From Alphaproteobacteria bacterium (lineage in GTDB: Bacteria; Pseudomonadota; Alphaproteobacteria; Rhizobiales; Devosiaceae): a DNA stretch of 64,000 nt. The position numbers were made by a program, and so were the translations under genes. Below the pieces are notes generated by a model. It was given only the letters and a program-made list of their open reading frames with translations. It searched no databases and had not been told where the DNA came from. Within the stretch, counting starts at the first letter, position 1. Each line of letters opens with the position of its first letter. Positions 29,075 through 38,200 of the stretch are shown one piece after another. Location of the stretch: positions 1 through 64,000 of the forward strand of contig JAHJWO010000054.1 in NCBI GenBank assembly GCA_018828145.1. The letters are read 5' to 3'.

Positions 29075-29860
29075 TCAGGCGGGCAGGTCATAGGCGATGA
29101 GCGGGCGGCCGCTGCCGGGATGCCGCAACAGGGTGGCATCGACCTCATAAACCTGGCGCAGCAGGGCAGGGGTGAGCACCTGCTCAGGCGTGCCAAAGGC
29201 AACCTGGCGGCCGTGATGCAGCACAACCAGCGAGTCGCAGAAGGCTGCCGCCAGGTTGAGATCGTGCAGCGCCAGCAGGACGGTGGCCCCGGCCTGCGCG
29301 CGCCTTTGCAACAGATCGAGCGTGGTCAGTTGCGCATGAACGTCGAGATGGTTGGTGGGCTCGTCGAGGATGAGCAGGCGCGGCTGCTGCGCAAGGGCGC
29401 GGGCGATCTGGATGCGCTGCTGCTCGCCACCCGACAGCGTGTGGTAGAGGCGGTCAACAAAGGGTGCCATGGCGACCTCTGCCAAGGCCGCATCCACCTG
29501 CGCACCGTCGGCGGGGGCAGGGGTGGCCTGCCAGACCGACTGGAAGGGAATGCGCCCCAGCATGACCACCTCGCGCGCCGTGAGACGGGCGTCGGTGGCG
29601 CCGCTTTGTTCGACAAAGGCAGTGAATTGCGCCCGGCTGCGGCGCGTCATGGCGAGCAGGTCAGTGTCGTCGAAGGTCACCGTACCCGAAGCAAGGGGAG
29701 TGAGGCCCAGCATCGCTCGCATCAGTGTCGACTTGCCCGCGCCATTGGGCCCGATCAGCCCTGTGACGGTCCCGGGCGCCGCGGTCAGTGCGATGTCGCT
29801 GAGAATGGTCTGAGAACCCAGCCGGACGGTGATGTCGGCGATGCGCAATCCCGTGCTCAT
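29075..29860 (-). CDS. ABC transporter ATPase, proposed F420-0 importer
   Basis: FecE/BtuD-type ATPase of 261 residues: Walker A GPNGAGKST, Q-loop region, signature LSGGEQQR, Walker B LLILDEPTNHLD. It overlaps the permease stop in an ATGA. It is the last gene of a run fgd-cofE-binding protein-permease-ATPase. By family alone it could serve siderophore or cobalamin uptake; the operon with cofE and fgd is what points to a deazaflavin precursor. Confidence 0.85.
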   Translation of the reverse strand: MSTGLRIADITVRLGSQTILSDIALTAAPGTVTGLIGPNGAGKSTLMRAMLGLTPLASGTVTFDDTDLLAMTRRSRAQFTAFVEQSGATDARLTAREVVMLGRIPFQSVWQATPAPADGAQVDAALAEVAMAPFVDRLYHTLSGGEQQRIQIARALAQQPRLLILDEPTNHLDVHAQLTTLDLLQRRAQAGATVLLALHDLNLAAAFCDSLVVLHHGRQVAFGTPEQVLTPALLRQVYEVDATLLRHPGSGRPLIAYDLPA

Positions 29861-30870
29861 GTGATGCGCCGATATCTGAGCAGTACGGCAAGGAAAATCG
29901 GTGCACCGAGCAGGGCGGTGATGATGCCGACCGGTAGTTCCCTTGGGGCAAAGAGACTGCGTGCGGCCGTGTCTGTCCACACCATGAAGCTGGCGCCGAG
30001 CAGCATGGCTACCGGCAGCAGCAGACGGTGGCGCGATCCGGTCATCAGGCGCACCACATGGGGAATGATGAGGCCGACAAAGCCGATGGCACCACCAATC
30101 GAAACGAGGACACCGGTCAACAGCGCCGTACCACCCAGCAGCCACCAGCGCAGGGAGGCGACCTCGACACCCAGCGTCGCGGCTGCCGTATCGCCGAAGG
30201 CAAAGGCGTCAAGCGCCCGACCGGACAGCAGAATTGGCAAGCCGGCAACAGCAAGCGCCGCAAGCACGAGCAGAGCCTCGGACCAGACGACGCCGCTAAG
30301 CGAACCCATCAGCCAGCTGAGGATTTCGCGATAGGAATCGCCGGTTGCGGACCAGAAGATGAGGAAGGATGTGGCTGCCGCGGCCAGCGCCGAGATGGAA
30401 ATACCGGCCAGGATCGCCCGGGTCGGCGTGGCCCCGCCGAGCGCCTGGGTCACCAGCAGGGTCGAGGCCATGGCCGCCCCGGCGCCGAGGAAGGCACCAA
30501 GCGGCATCAGCAGGGATGCGCCCAGGAGGAGAAAAGCCACGGCCCCCAGCGAGGCGCCGGAAGAGAGGCCCAGCAGATAGGGATCGGCCAGTGGATTGCG
30601 GGTCAGCGCCTGCATGACGGCGCCGCACAGCGCCAGGCCCGCGCCGACCGCCGCAGCGGTGAGGACGCGGGGCAGGCGCAGTTCCCAGATGATGGCGTCC
30701 CGCAGCCGATTGACCGGGCTCTCGGCCACGAGACCGAGGTGGTGGGCTATGGTCTGCCAGACCTCCATGGGCGCAATATCTGCCGGACCGAAGGTCACGG
30801 CCAGCACCATGCTGGCCAGCAGCAGCGCCAGCAGGCTCATTCCGAGCGTCGCCAGCGTTGGCCGGTTCAC
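29857..30870 (-). CDS. FecCD-type ABC permease, proposed F420-0 importer
   Basis: Inner-membrane permease of the FecCD/BtuC family with about ten membrane segments, 337 residues from a GTG at 30870. That GTG overlaps the stop of the binding-protein gene (GTGA). The family signature GAGLALCGAVMQALTRNPLA and the segment DPYLLGLSSGASLGA are present. The frame continues far upstream but would run inside the binding-protein gene. Partner of the adjacent ATPase. Confidence 0.87.
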   Translation of the reverse strand: MNRPTLATLGMSLLALLLASMVLAVTFGPADIAPMEVWQTIAHHLGLVAESPVNRLRDAIIWELRLPRVLTAAAVGAGLALCGAVMQALTRNPLADPYLLGLSSGASLGAVAFLLLGASLLMPLGAFLGAGAAMASTLLVTQALGGATPTRAILAGISISALAAAATSFLIFWSATGDSYREILSWLMGSLSGVVWSEALLVLAALAVAGLPILLSGRALDAFAFGDTAAATLGVEVASLRWWLLGGTALLTGVLVSIGGAIGFVGLIIPHVVRLMTGSRHRLLLPVAMLLGASFMVWTDTAARSLFAPRELPVGIITALLGAPIFLAVLLRYRRIT

Positions 30871-31814
30871 GGGGTGAAACTGAGCCCGGCGAGCTGGGCT
30901 GCCATGTCCGCCGTCGCGCCGACATTGCGCACCCCGGCCTCGGAGGCTGGGAAGGGCACGATGAGGTAGCGCTGGTTGGCAACCGCATCGAGCTGACTGG
31001 TAATGGGGTTTTCGGCCAGCAGCGTCTTCTTCTGCTCGGCGGAGTTCCACACCGCATCGACCAGCACGATCACATCGGGATTGGCGTCGACCACGGCCTC
31101 CCAGCTGGCAGAGACCCAGCCCTCGTCGATGTCCGCCATGATATTGTCGAGCCCCAGTGTCTCCAGCATCATGGCCGGGGCACCGCTGCCCGCGCCGACA
31201 TAAGGTGTCTTGGTGCCGGAAGAATACCAGAGAGCGGTGAGGCCACGTGTGTCCGGGGTGATGGCAGCGAGTGCGGCCTGTTGTTCGGCAATCAATGCGT
31301 CGGCGCTACCGCCGGCATCGAAGATGGTGCCGATTTCGGCGATCTCGGCAAAGACCGCGTCGAATGTCAGCTTGGCCGGCTTGATCGAGCGGCATGCGGC
31401 GGGCGACACGTAGCTGGCCACCCCCAATCCGGCCAGGGTAGGCCGTTCACCGGCGCCATCGGCCGCGAAATTGCTCTCCCATCCTCCATAGACCAGCTCC
31501 GGCTCGGCCTCGAGCACCACTTCCTGCGAAGGCAGCTTGTCGGACAGCACGGGCAGGGCGGCCGCCGCGCTGGTCCAGGGCTCCGGCGCCGGGCCATCCT
31601 GGAAGCCGACGCCAACGATCCTGTCGCCGAGACCAAGCGCCAGCAGCATTTCGGTGGCTGTCGACTTGATGGTGACAACGCGTTCGGGCGCCTGGGGCAG
31701 CGTGACGGAGAATCCGCAATTGTCGAGGGTCAGCGGATAGCTGGTCTGGGCCAGGACATGAGCGGAGGAAACGAGAAGTACGGCAATGCCGAGAGACAAG
31801 GGCAGGGGACGCAT
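30867..31814 (-). CDS. Periplasmic binding protein, proposed F420-0 importer
   Basis: A 315-residue BtuF/FepB-like binding protein with a signal peptide (MRPLPLSLGIAVLLVSSAHV then LAQ). The mature region reads LDNCGFSVTLPQAPERVVTI, then STATEMLLALGLGDRIVGVG, PSQEVVLEAEPELVYGGWES and LWYSSGTKTPYVGAGSGAP. From memory these match the actinobacterial family proposed to bind F420-0, encoded there beside cofE. The gene starts five bases after the cofE stop codon. Ligand identity is inference. Confidence 0.8.
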   Translation of the reverse strand: MRPLPLSLGIAVLLVSSAHVLAQTSYPLTLDNCGFSVTLPQAPERVVTIKSTATEMLLALGLGDRIVGVGFQDGPAPEPWTSAAAALPVLSDKLPSQEVVLEAEPELVYGGWESNFAADGAGERPTLAGLGVASYVSPAACRSIKPAKLTFDAVFAEIAEIGTIFDAGGSADALIAEQQAALAAITPDTRGLTALWYSSGTKTPYVGAGSGAPAMMLETLGLDNIMADIDEGWVSASWEAVVDANPDVIVLVDAVWNSAEQKKTLLAENPITSQLDAVANQRYLIVPFPASEAGVRNVGATADMAAQLAGLSFTP

Positions 31815-31819
31815 GCGGA

Positions 31820-32650
31820 TCAGTCCTGTTTGACGCGTTTGGCAGGGGGTGAACTCAGCTCTCGCGTTTCGGCAAGCGCGGCTTCGTAGCCCAATCGATA
31901 GGCCTCGGCGGAGCCGAAGCGGAACATGTCCTCGTCGACCGAGCGCACCAGAGTACGGGCGCCGGAGGCGTCAGGGTCAGTAACGAGACGAGAGAGACCC
32001 CGCACCACCGCAACTGGAATGCCGCTGGCCTTGCCCTTGACGAGGTCGGCGGCGCCGGCCAGCTCGTCGGCGAGCACGGTGATGGTGACATTGAGCGGCC
32101 TGCCATTGGCGTCGACGCCCCCGCGCAGATCATCGGTCACATGGATGCCCGCGGCGCCAATGGCTACGTCAGTCTGGCCGACACGCCAGGGACGACCCAG
32201 CGTATCCGTCACGATAATGCCCAGCGCCACGCCGAAACGGGCGCGCAGGCCAAGGCAGAGCAGGCGCGCGGAATGATCGGGGTCTTCGGGCAGCCGCAGG
32301 GCGAGGCCATCCGGCACATTGGACGTATCGATGCCGGCCGCGGCCATGATCAGCCCGTGGCGGGTCTCGACAATCTGGGTGACGCCGCCGGGATGGACGC
32401 GCTCGGCCACGATGCGGACGGTGTCCTGCGCAATGGCCTTGTCCCGGTCGCCCACCGGTACCTGCATGCCTTCGGCCTTGGAGACGATCTTGCTGGTGAT
32501 GACGAGGATGTCGCCATCCTGCAGCATGCAATCGGGGTCAACGGCAGCAGACTGCTGCACGGCGTCGGCGATCAGCGCGACAAGGTCGTCACCCGGCCCG
32601 ATCTCGGGAACACCCGTTACGCCCCAGACTGTGTATCGCGGCATTGGCAT
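31820..32650 (-). CDS. cofE: Coenzyme F420-0:L-glutamate ligase
   Basis: Adds glutamate residues to F420-0 using GTP, the last step of F420 biosynthesis. The 276-residue protein has segments typical of Cof[55 protein letters not shown] and [14 protein letters not shown]. It lacks the C-terminal nitroreductase-like domain of mycobacterial FbiB. It lies 17 bases downstream of fgd and five bases upstream of the binding-protein gene. No cofC, cofG/H or cofD gene is in the window. Confidence 0.92.
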   Translation of the reverse strand: MPMPRYTVWGVTGVPEIGPGDDLVALIADAVQQSAAVDPDCMLQDGDILVITSKIVSKAEGMQVPVGDRDKAIAQDTVRIVAERVHPGGVTQIVETRHGLIMAAAGIDTSNVPDGLALRLPEDPDHSARLLCLGLRARFGVALGIIVTDTLGRPWRVGQTDVAIGAAGIHVTDDLRGGVDANGRPLNVTITVLADELAGAADLVKGKASGIPVAVVRGLSRLVTDPDASGARTLVRSVDEDMFRFGSAEAYRLGYEAALAETRELSSPPAKRVKQD

Positions 32651-32667
32651 GGTCAGAATGTCCGGCG

Positions 32668-33684
32668 TTAGCGGGCAGGGGTCGCAGGCGCAATGGCGCG
32701 CAGCCGCGGCAGGATTTCCCTGGCATAGAGCCCGATGAACCGGCTCTGGTCTTCGCCCGGCGCGTGGAACACGAGGTGGTCGAAGCCATAGTCCATATAG
32801 GTCTTGATCGCCGCGACATGCTCGTCAGGATCACTGGAGACGATCCAGCGCTTTGCGATGCGTTCGATGGGGAGCTGGGCAGCAAGCCGCTCCATTTCGG
32901 CGGGATCCTCGACCGAATGCTTTTCCTCGGCCGACAGGGACAAAGCCGCCCAGCCACGGGTATTGTCGAGCGCCGCCTGCTGGTCGGTATCGAAGGAGAC
33001 CTTGACCTCGATCATGCGCTCGAAGGGCAGGTCAGTGCGGCCGGATTCGGCGCGACCGGCGGCAACATTGGGCAAGAGCTGATCGACATAGAGTTCAGCG
33101 CCCTTGCCGGAGGTGCAGATGAAGCCATCGCCGGCGCGGCCGGCATATTTCGCATTGAGCGGGCCGCCAGCCGCCAGGTAGATCGGCACCATGTGGTCCG
33201 GCTTGTCATAGATCGTGGCATTCTGCGTCTTGTAGAACTCGCCCTCGAAGCTGACGCGTTCCTCGCTCCACAAGCGGCGGATCAGCGTGACAGCCTCGCG
33301 CAGCCGCGCCGAGCGCTCCTTGAGTTCAGGCCAGACCATGCCGGTGGACGGCACCTCGTTGAGCGACTCGCCGGTGCCCACGCCGAGGATGACACGATCG
33401 GGGAACATGGCACCCAGCGTGCCGAAGGCATGCGCCACCACGGACGGATGCAGACGGAAGGTTGGCGTCAGCACTGAAGTCCCGACCACCAGCTTCTCGG
33501 TACGCGCCAGGGCTGCGGCCATCCAGGATGGGGCAAAGGGCGCGTGGCCGTCAGTATGCTTCCAGGGCTGGAAATGGTCGCTGATGAACACCGACTCAAA
33601 GCCGGCCTCTTCGGCTTCGATGGCGAATTTCAGCAGGGTATTGGGGGCGAATTGTTCGGCCGAGGCCTTGTACCCGAAGCGCAT
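32668..33684 (-). CDS. fgd: F420-dependent glucose-6-phosphate dehydrogenase
   Basis: Oxidises glucose-6-phosphate while reducing F420 to F420H2. The 338-residue product follows the mycobacterial Fgd1 pattern closely along its length as I recall it: [76 protein letters not shown] and [13 protein letters not shown]. The active-site Asp-His, Trp, Glu and Lys positions are retained. GGGAG lies seven bases before the ATG at 33684. First gene of the five-gene F420 operon. Confidence 0.92.
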   Translation of the reverse strand: MRFGYKASAEQFAPNTLLKFAIEAEEAGFESVFISDHFQPWKHTDGHAPFAPSWMAAALARTEKLVVGTSVLTPTFRLHPSVVAHAFGTLGAMFPDRVILGVGTGESLNEVPSTGMVWPELKERSARLREAVTLIRRLWSEERVSFEGEFYKTQNATIYDKPDHMVPIYLAAGGPLNAKYAGRAGDGFICTSGKGAELYVDQLLPNVAAGRAESGRTDLPFERMIEVKVSFDTDQQAALDNTRGWAALSLSAEEKHSVEDPAEMERLAAQLPIERIAKRWIVSSDPDEHVAAIKTYMDYGFDHLVFHAPGEDQSRFIGLYAREILPRLRAIAPATPAR

Positions 33685-33720
33685 GCCCATTCTCCCAAAT
33701 GCTCGGCGGCGTCGGCATAC

Positions 33721-33740
33721 TTTTGACCAAATGGTCAAAA
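33721..33740. promoter_or_regulatory. 20-bp palindrome in the fgd promoter
   Basis: TTTTGACCAAATGGTCAAAA has perfect 9-base arms around AA. It ends 37 bases upstream of the fgd ATG and about 100 bases from the + strand MYG1-family gene start. The half-site TTTGACCA recurs at 29003-29010 upstream of the other F420-type oxidoreductase. Shape and size suit a TetR-family repressor; none is encoded nearby. Confidence 0.7.
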
Positions 33741-33841
33741 TTGTCCATCGGATTCGTATGGGGCGTGATTAGCGTATTGTGATCGCGCTCAGCAATGCTC
33801 TATCTGGTGGCATTTCCGCGAGCACACAAGGCGTTTCCGGC

Positions 33842-34759
33842 ATGATTCCAGCTTTCCTCGTCACCCATTCTGGTGGCTTCCATGCCGATGAATTGCTGTC
33901 CAGCGTGGTGCTGACGCGGCTGTTTCCGCAGGCCAGGATCGTGCGGAGCAGGGCGCCGGAATGGATCACGCCGGGGCAGGACCGGATCATCTATGACGTG
34001 GGTGGCGCCTATGACGCCGCAGCGCAGATCTTCGACCACCACCAGCGTGGCGCGCCGCTGCGGGACGATGGCCAGCCATTCAGTTCCTTCGGCCTCGTCT
34101 GGAAGCATTTCGGCCGCGACTACCTGTTAGCCTTTGGCGTACCAGAGGCGCATGTCGAGGCGGTGCATGCCGCGTTCGACACCGGCTTCGTGCTTCCGAT
34201 CGACCTGGTGGACAACGGGGCCGCCAGCCCCAGCGGACCGCTGGCGGGCTTGTCGCTATCATCGCTGCTGGAAACCCTGAAGCCCGATTTCGACAATACC
34301 GATCCAGAGGCCGACGACCGGGCCTTTCACGATGCGCTGGCCATTGCCCGCCGCTTCGTAGAAGCCGGTATCGGCCGCCGGGCGGCCAAGCTGCGGGCCG
34401 AAACCATCGTGCAGCAGGCTATTGTCGCGACGGGTTCCGCACGCGTGCTGGAGCTGCCCATGGGCATGCCCTTCCGGCCCGCCATCGAGAAGGCGGGTGC
34501 CGATCACCTGCTCTTTGTCGTGCATCCCCGCGAGAAAGACTGGTGCCTGACCACCATTCGTCGCTCCGACGAGGGTTTCGAGGTCCGCGCCGACCTGCCG
34601 GCCGCCTGGGCCGGGCTGACCAATGGTGACCTCGAAGCGGTCAGCGGCGTCGCTGGGGCGAGCTTCTGCCACAACGGTCGCTTCGTGGCTGCTGCCCGGA
34701 CGCGCGAAGCCGTGCTCGCCATGGCCGAACTGGCAGTCACCGAAGCAATTTCCGGCTGA
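33842..34759 (+). CDS. MYG1 family protein (UPF0160)
   Basis: A 305-residue member of the MYG1/UPF0160 family, whose eukaryotic member is an RNA exonuclease with a DHH-like fold. The N-terminal VTHSGGFHADELLSSVVL, DVGGAYDAAAQIFDHHQRG and DNGAASPSGPLAG segments carry the expected metal-binding His/Asp residues. ATG 33842 is preferred to an upstream start at 33779 because the family begins at this point and AAGGCG lies upstream. It is divergent from fgd. Confidence 0.85.
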   Translation: MIPAFLVTHSGGFHADELLSSVVLTRLFPQARIVRSRAPEWITPGQDRIIYDVGGAYDAAAQIFDHHQRGAPLRDDGQPFSSFGLVWKHFGRDYLLAFGVPEAHVEAVHAAFDTGFVLPIDLVDNGAASPSGPLAGLSLSSLLETLKPDFDNTDPEADDRAFHDALAIARRFVEAGIGRRAAKLRAETIVQQAIVATGSARVLELPMGMPFRPAIEKAGADHLLFVVHPREKDWCLTTIRRSDEGFEVRADLPAAWAGLTNGDLEAVSGVAGASFCHNGRFVAAARTREAVLAMAELAVTEAISG

Positions 34760-34786
34760 CGGCTTCCGCCCTCGGCGCCCGGCTGC

Positions 34787-35488
34787 CTATCCGGTGGTAA
34801 CGCCGAACAGCATGCCGACCGCGGCCGTGGCAGCCATGGCGAGCGCACCCCAGAGTGTCACGCGCAAGGCGCCCCGGACGATGCCGGCACCGCCCGCCGA
34901 GGCCCCCAGGCCTCCAAGCACCGCGAGGCCGACAATGGTCGAGACGGCGACCACCAGGGTAATCTGGGTGGGCGGTGCAAGCAGCGCGACGATCAGCGGA
35001 ATGACGGCGCCAACCGCAAAGGTGAGCGCGGAGACAATCGCCGCCTGGACGGGATGCGCGGTAACAGTCTCGGATATGCCCAATTCGTCTCGCGCATGCG
35101 TGCCAAGTGCATCCCGCTCCGTCAGCTGCGCAGCCACTTTCTCGGCCAGTTCACGATCGAGCCCCCGTCCGACATAGATCTGCGTCAGTTCTTCAAGCTC
35201 GGCCTCCGGCGTTTCGGCGAGCTCGCGTGTTTCGCGCGCGACATCGGCCTTTTCGGCGTCGGTCTGGGAACTGACCGACACATATTCGCCTGCGGCCATG
35301 GACATGGCGCCAGCCACTAGCCCCGCCAAGGCAGCGATCAGAACTTCCGTCTGTCCGGATCCCGCCGCCGCCACGCCGACCACAAGGCTCGAGGTCGAAA
35401 CCAGTCCATCATTGGCGCCGAGCACGGCGGCCCGCAGCCAGCCGATCCGATGGACCATATGGACTTCGGAATGGGAGAGACGGCTCAT
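34787..35488 (-). CDS. VIT1/CCC1 family metal transporter
   Basis: Membrane protein of 233 residues of the VIT1/CCC1 family, which moves Fe2+ or Mn2+ out of the cytosol. The N-terminal WLRAAVLGANDGLVSTSSLV segment and SMAAGEYVSVSSQTDAEKAD, followed by an acidic cytoplasmic helix pair and three C-terminal membrane segments, define the family. Its start overlaps the end of the P-type ATPase gene by four bases, so both metal transporters are coexpressed. Confidence 0.88.
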   Translation of the reverse strand: MSRLSHSEVHMVHRIGWLRAAVLGANDGLVSTSSLVVGVAAAGSGQTEVLIAALAGLVAGAMSMAAGEYVSVSSQTDAEKADVARETRELAETPEAELEELTQIYVGRGLDRELAEKVAAQLTERDALGTHARDELGISETVTAHPVQAAIVSALTFAVGAVIPLIVALLAPPTQITLVVAVSTIVGLAVLGGLGASAGGAGIVRGALRVTLWGALAMAATAAVGMLFGVTTG

Positions 35489-37389
35489 GGCGAGGCTCCT
35501 TTCAATGCTGCGGAGGCCGATATCTCGGCCAGCGCTAGCGGCGCGGCGAATTCATGCGGTTTGATGCGCAAGGCACGGAGCGCGTTCAGGATGACGGCGA
35601 CATCGATGACTTCCTGAATGAGTGCGCCCTGGACGGGCGTCAGATAGCCGAATGCAGCGGCCACCATGCCGACAACAGACAGGCCGATGCCCACCACGAC
35701 GCTCTCGACGGCAATGCGGCGCGAGGCCCGTGCGATCTCGATGCCCGGCCCGAGCCGGTCGAGCCGGTCGACCAGCAACACAACGTCGGCCGCTTCTGCC
35801 GAGGCAGCCGCGCCGCGCGCACCCATGGCCACGCCGACATCGGCCGCAGCAAGCGCCGGCGCGTCATTGACTCCGTCACCGACCATCATCACGGGGCCGT
35901 TCTTCCGCTCCGTCAGGACGAGCAGCACCTTCTGATCGGGGGTGAGGCTGGACCTCAATGCATCGAAGCCCAGGCCATCCGTGACGCGTTCTGCCACCTG
36001 CGCCCGATCGCCGGTCGCCAGCAGGATGCGTCCGATGCCTTGGCCGCGAAGCAGTTCGAGCATCCCGCCCACGCCTTCTCGCAGCGGATCGGCCATCACG
36101 AGGCGCCCGGCGAACTGACCATCGACGGCAACGGCAACAAGGACCGAACCCGCAGCGAGGTCCGAAGTCTCCACCGTCGGCCCGCCCACACGGTTCGCCA
36201 CGAAATCCTCGCCACCGACAATCACCGCGTGACCGTCGACCCGCCCGACCACGCCCTCGCCGGGTACTTCGATCACTTCGGACGGCACGGAAAGCGGCAG
36301 GTTTCGTAGCCTGGCCGCGGCCACCAGCGCCTGGGCAACCGGGTGTTTGGACGCCTGCTCAAGCGTGGCCGCCAGTTGCAGGATATCGTCTTCATTCATG
36401 CCGGCATGGCTGTCGATCGACACGATCTGCGGGCGTCCGTCGGTCAGTGTGCCGGTCTTGTCGAGGATCAGCGTGCGGATCCGCGCCATCGTCTCGAGCG
36501 GGCCTGCGCCCTTGATGAGAACGCCAAAATGCGCCGCACGCGACAACCCGGCGACCAGCGCGACAGGCACGGCAAGGATCAGCGGGCAAGGGGTCGCCAC
36601 GACCAACACGGCAACCGCCCGGATCGGATCTCCCGTGAACCACCATGCAGCCGACGCAATAGCCACTGTCACCACCAGAAAGCCCAATGACCAGCGGTCT
36701 GCCAGCCGTGACATGGGCGCCTTGGACCGCTGTGCTTCCTCGACCAGCCGGACGATGCCGGCATAGGTGCTTTCCTTGGCCAGATGGGTTGCTGTGAGGT
36801 TGAAGGCTTCGCCGGCATTGGTCGAGCCACTCATGGCGTCGTCACCCCGGGCGAGCCGGGCCGGCAGCGATTCACCGGTTAGCGCGGAGGTGTCGAGATG
36901 GGCCGTTTCCGACGCCACCGTGCCATCCACCGGCACCACGTCGCCCTGGCGGATCAGGAGAAGGTCGCCCGGCACGATCTCATCAAGCGAAATGTCCTCG
37001 AGGCCCCCGTTGCGATGCCGGGACGCTGTGCGGGGCACGCGCGACAGCAGGTCATGCATTTCGCGCCGCGCACGACCCTCGGCAAAGCTCTCAAGGAATG
37101 TGCCGCCGGAATACATCACGGCAACAACGGCCGCCGCCAGCGTCTCGCCGAAGGCCAGGGCCGCGGACATGGACAGCGCAGCGACGATGTCGAGCCCGAC
37201 TTCACCCCGCCACAGGCTGCGCAGGATCTCGACCAGCAGTGCTGCCAGGACCGGCGCAACCGCGATGAACCAGGTAATGCGGGCAGCATCGGTCCAACCG
37301 GAGACCTGCAGCACCAGGCCGGCCACCAGGCCCACAAGCGCTACCAGGAGAAGGCCCGTTTTCAGGCGGTCGGTATTCAGGAATTCCAT
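35485..37389 (-). CDS. Heavy-metal translocating P1B-type ATPase
   Basis: Metal-exporting P-type ATPase of 634 residues. It has ALTGESLPARL (actuator), the intramembrane ATPCPLILAVPVA, the phosphorylation site ILDKTGTLTDG, SKHPVAQAL and GDGVNDAPALAAADVG. The membrane motif is CPL rather than the CPC/CPH of Cu or the usual Zn/Cd types, and there is no N-terminal heavy-metal-associated domain, so the metal is uncertain. Coupled to the VIT1-like gene; Mn or Fe homeostasis is a reasonable guess. Confidence 0.88.
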   Translation of the reverse strand: MEFLNTDRLKTGLLLVALVGLVAGLVLQVSGWTDAARITWFIAVAPVLAALLVEILRSLWRGEVGLDIVAALSMSAALAFGETLAAAVVAVMYSGGTFLESFAEGRARREMHDLLSRVPRTASRHRNGGLEDISLDEIVPGDLLLIRQGDVVPVDGTVASETAHLDTSALTGESLPARLARGDDAMSGSTNAGEAFNLTATHLAKESTYAGIVRLVEEAQRSKAPMSRLADRWSLGFLVVTVAIASAAWWFTGDPIRAVAVLVVATPCPLILAVPVALVAGLSRAAHFGVLIKGAGPLETMARIRTLILDKTGTLTDGRPQIVSIDSHAGMNEDDILQLAATLEQASKHPVAQALVAAARLRNLPLSVPSEVIEVPGEGVVGRVDGHAVIVGGEDFVANRVGGPTVETSDLAAGSVLVAVAVDGQFAGRLVMADPLREGVGGMLELLRGQGIGRILLATGDRAQVAERVTDGLGFDALRSSLTPDQKVLLVLTERKNGPVMMVGDGVNDAPALAAADVGVAMGARGAAASAEAADVVLLVDRLDRLGPGIEIARASRRIAVESVVVGIGLSVVGMVAAAFGYLTPVQGALIQEVIDVAVILNALRALRIKPHEFAAPLALAEISASAALKGASP

Positions 37390-37960
37390 GCATCCAACCC
37401 CGACTCCGAGAACACGAAGCCATGATCATCATCGCGCAGCCAGCCAGGCGCGTCGAGCCCATGGCGCGGGGCAGGGGCGGCCTCCGCATTGTTTGCGCCA
37501 AGCGTCCCGCTAGCTTGGACGCCTGTCGAATATATCGAGGTTCTGCGCGTGGGATGGGAAGCACTGGACCAATGGGGTGACAACGTCGCCCGCATAGAGA
37601 AACTCACGTGTGGTGGCCAATGAAGTATGGAGCGTGCGCATCGACGGATGACTTGCTGTTGGTCGCCTCGGGTTCATGGAAGGCGAACCTCCTGAGACGG
37701 CAGCCGACTGGCGCCGCGTGGCACATGTCGACGCTCCCGATTTTGACCTGGTACTGCCGCACAATGCAGCCGGCCTCGATCCAGAAGCGCATGACATCGC
37801 TGCAAGCGTCGACCGCATGGGAAGCTGCCATTCGCTGGAAAGATTGATATTCCGTCCAGCGGTTCGCGGAAGTCCGGGCTGTCTGAGCCGCGATAAGTGC
37901 GGGGCAATGCAGCCAATAAGACGCTACACCCAGGCAATCCGTCCATTCCGTCATCCGATT
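37390..37960. other. Intergenic stretch between the metal ATPase and the dif site
   Basis: No gene is convincing here. A - strand frame from ATG 37954 to 37604 would encode 116 residues (MTEWTDCLGVASYWLHCPAL at the start) but has no clear ribosome site and no recognised domain. Two + strand frames overlap it. The base composition looks less GC-rich than the flanking genes. The stretch includes a GGGCAGGG octamer at 37469 pointing to dif. It may hold a decayed or orphan gene. Confidence 0.4.
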
Positions 37961-37988
37961 TAGTTCCATAATATATATTATGCGAAAC
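37961..37988. other. attL, dif-like XerC/XerD site at left prophage end
   Basis: Read on the - strand, an 11-base arm GTTTCGCATAA, the 6-base centre TATATA and the arm TTATGGAACTA give the 11-6-11 layout of a bacterial dif site; E. coli dif has GCGCATAA and TTATGTTAA at the same places. The centre and XerC-side arm (37972-37988) are repeated exactly at 44207-44223. This copy has both arms recognisable, so it may remain the working dif of the chromosome. Confidence 0.8.
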
Positions 37989-38135
37989 CAATCCCCTACT
38001 GTCCGCCCCGCGCACATGCACGGAGCTATAGATGTTTAATCACGATTTCAAAGAACCGACCCCGAAGCGTCTATCCGGACGCTCCACTGATTTGGGTCAA
38101 CCCGTCAAGCGGCTTTTTGCTTTATTCCCCAGAGC

Positions 38136-38184
38136 GCCCTTCGGGCTGGCTGTGGGTTTTGCTTCGCAAAACGGGCTTCGCCCG
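38136..38184. repeat. Three consecutive small hairpins with TTC loops
   Basis: Stems GCCC/GGGC (38136-38146), GTTTTGC/GCAAAAC (38156-38172) and CGGGC/GCCCG (38172-38184) each close on a TTC loop on the + strand. They lie in the only sizable intergenic region of the phage, between attL and the 3' end of the gene block. In single-stranded phage DNA such hairpins could mark a complementary-strand origin, a packaging signal or a transcription stop. Confidence 0.55.
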
Positions 38185-38200
38185 CTGGGGAGGAAATAGT

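Larger units (their letters stand above)
1179..37476 (+). other. KOPS-like GGGNAGGG octamers, left arm (15 sites, all +)
   Basis: Octamers on the + strand start at 1179, 7541, 9395, 13714, 19776, 21978, 23779, 27220, 29164, 29515, 30949, 31551, 31800, 32673 and 37469. None was found on the - strand left of 37.97 kb. All read GGGCAGGG except 30949 (GGGAAGGG). FtsK translocase in proteobacteria is steered to dif by GGGNAGGG read in this orientation. Counted by eye, so a few could be missed. Confidence 0.6.

Noticed and set aside
37604..38017. - strand frame crossing the left attachment site
   Set aside because: It would join chromosome and phage sequence across attL. A shorter version from 37954 is possible but unsupported; noted only under the intergenic entry.
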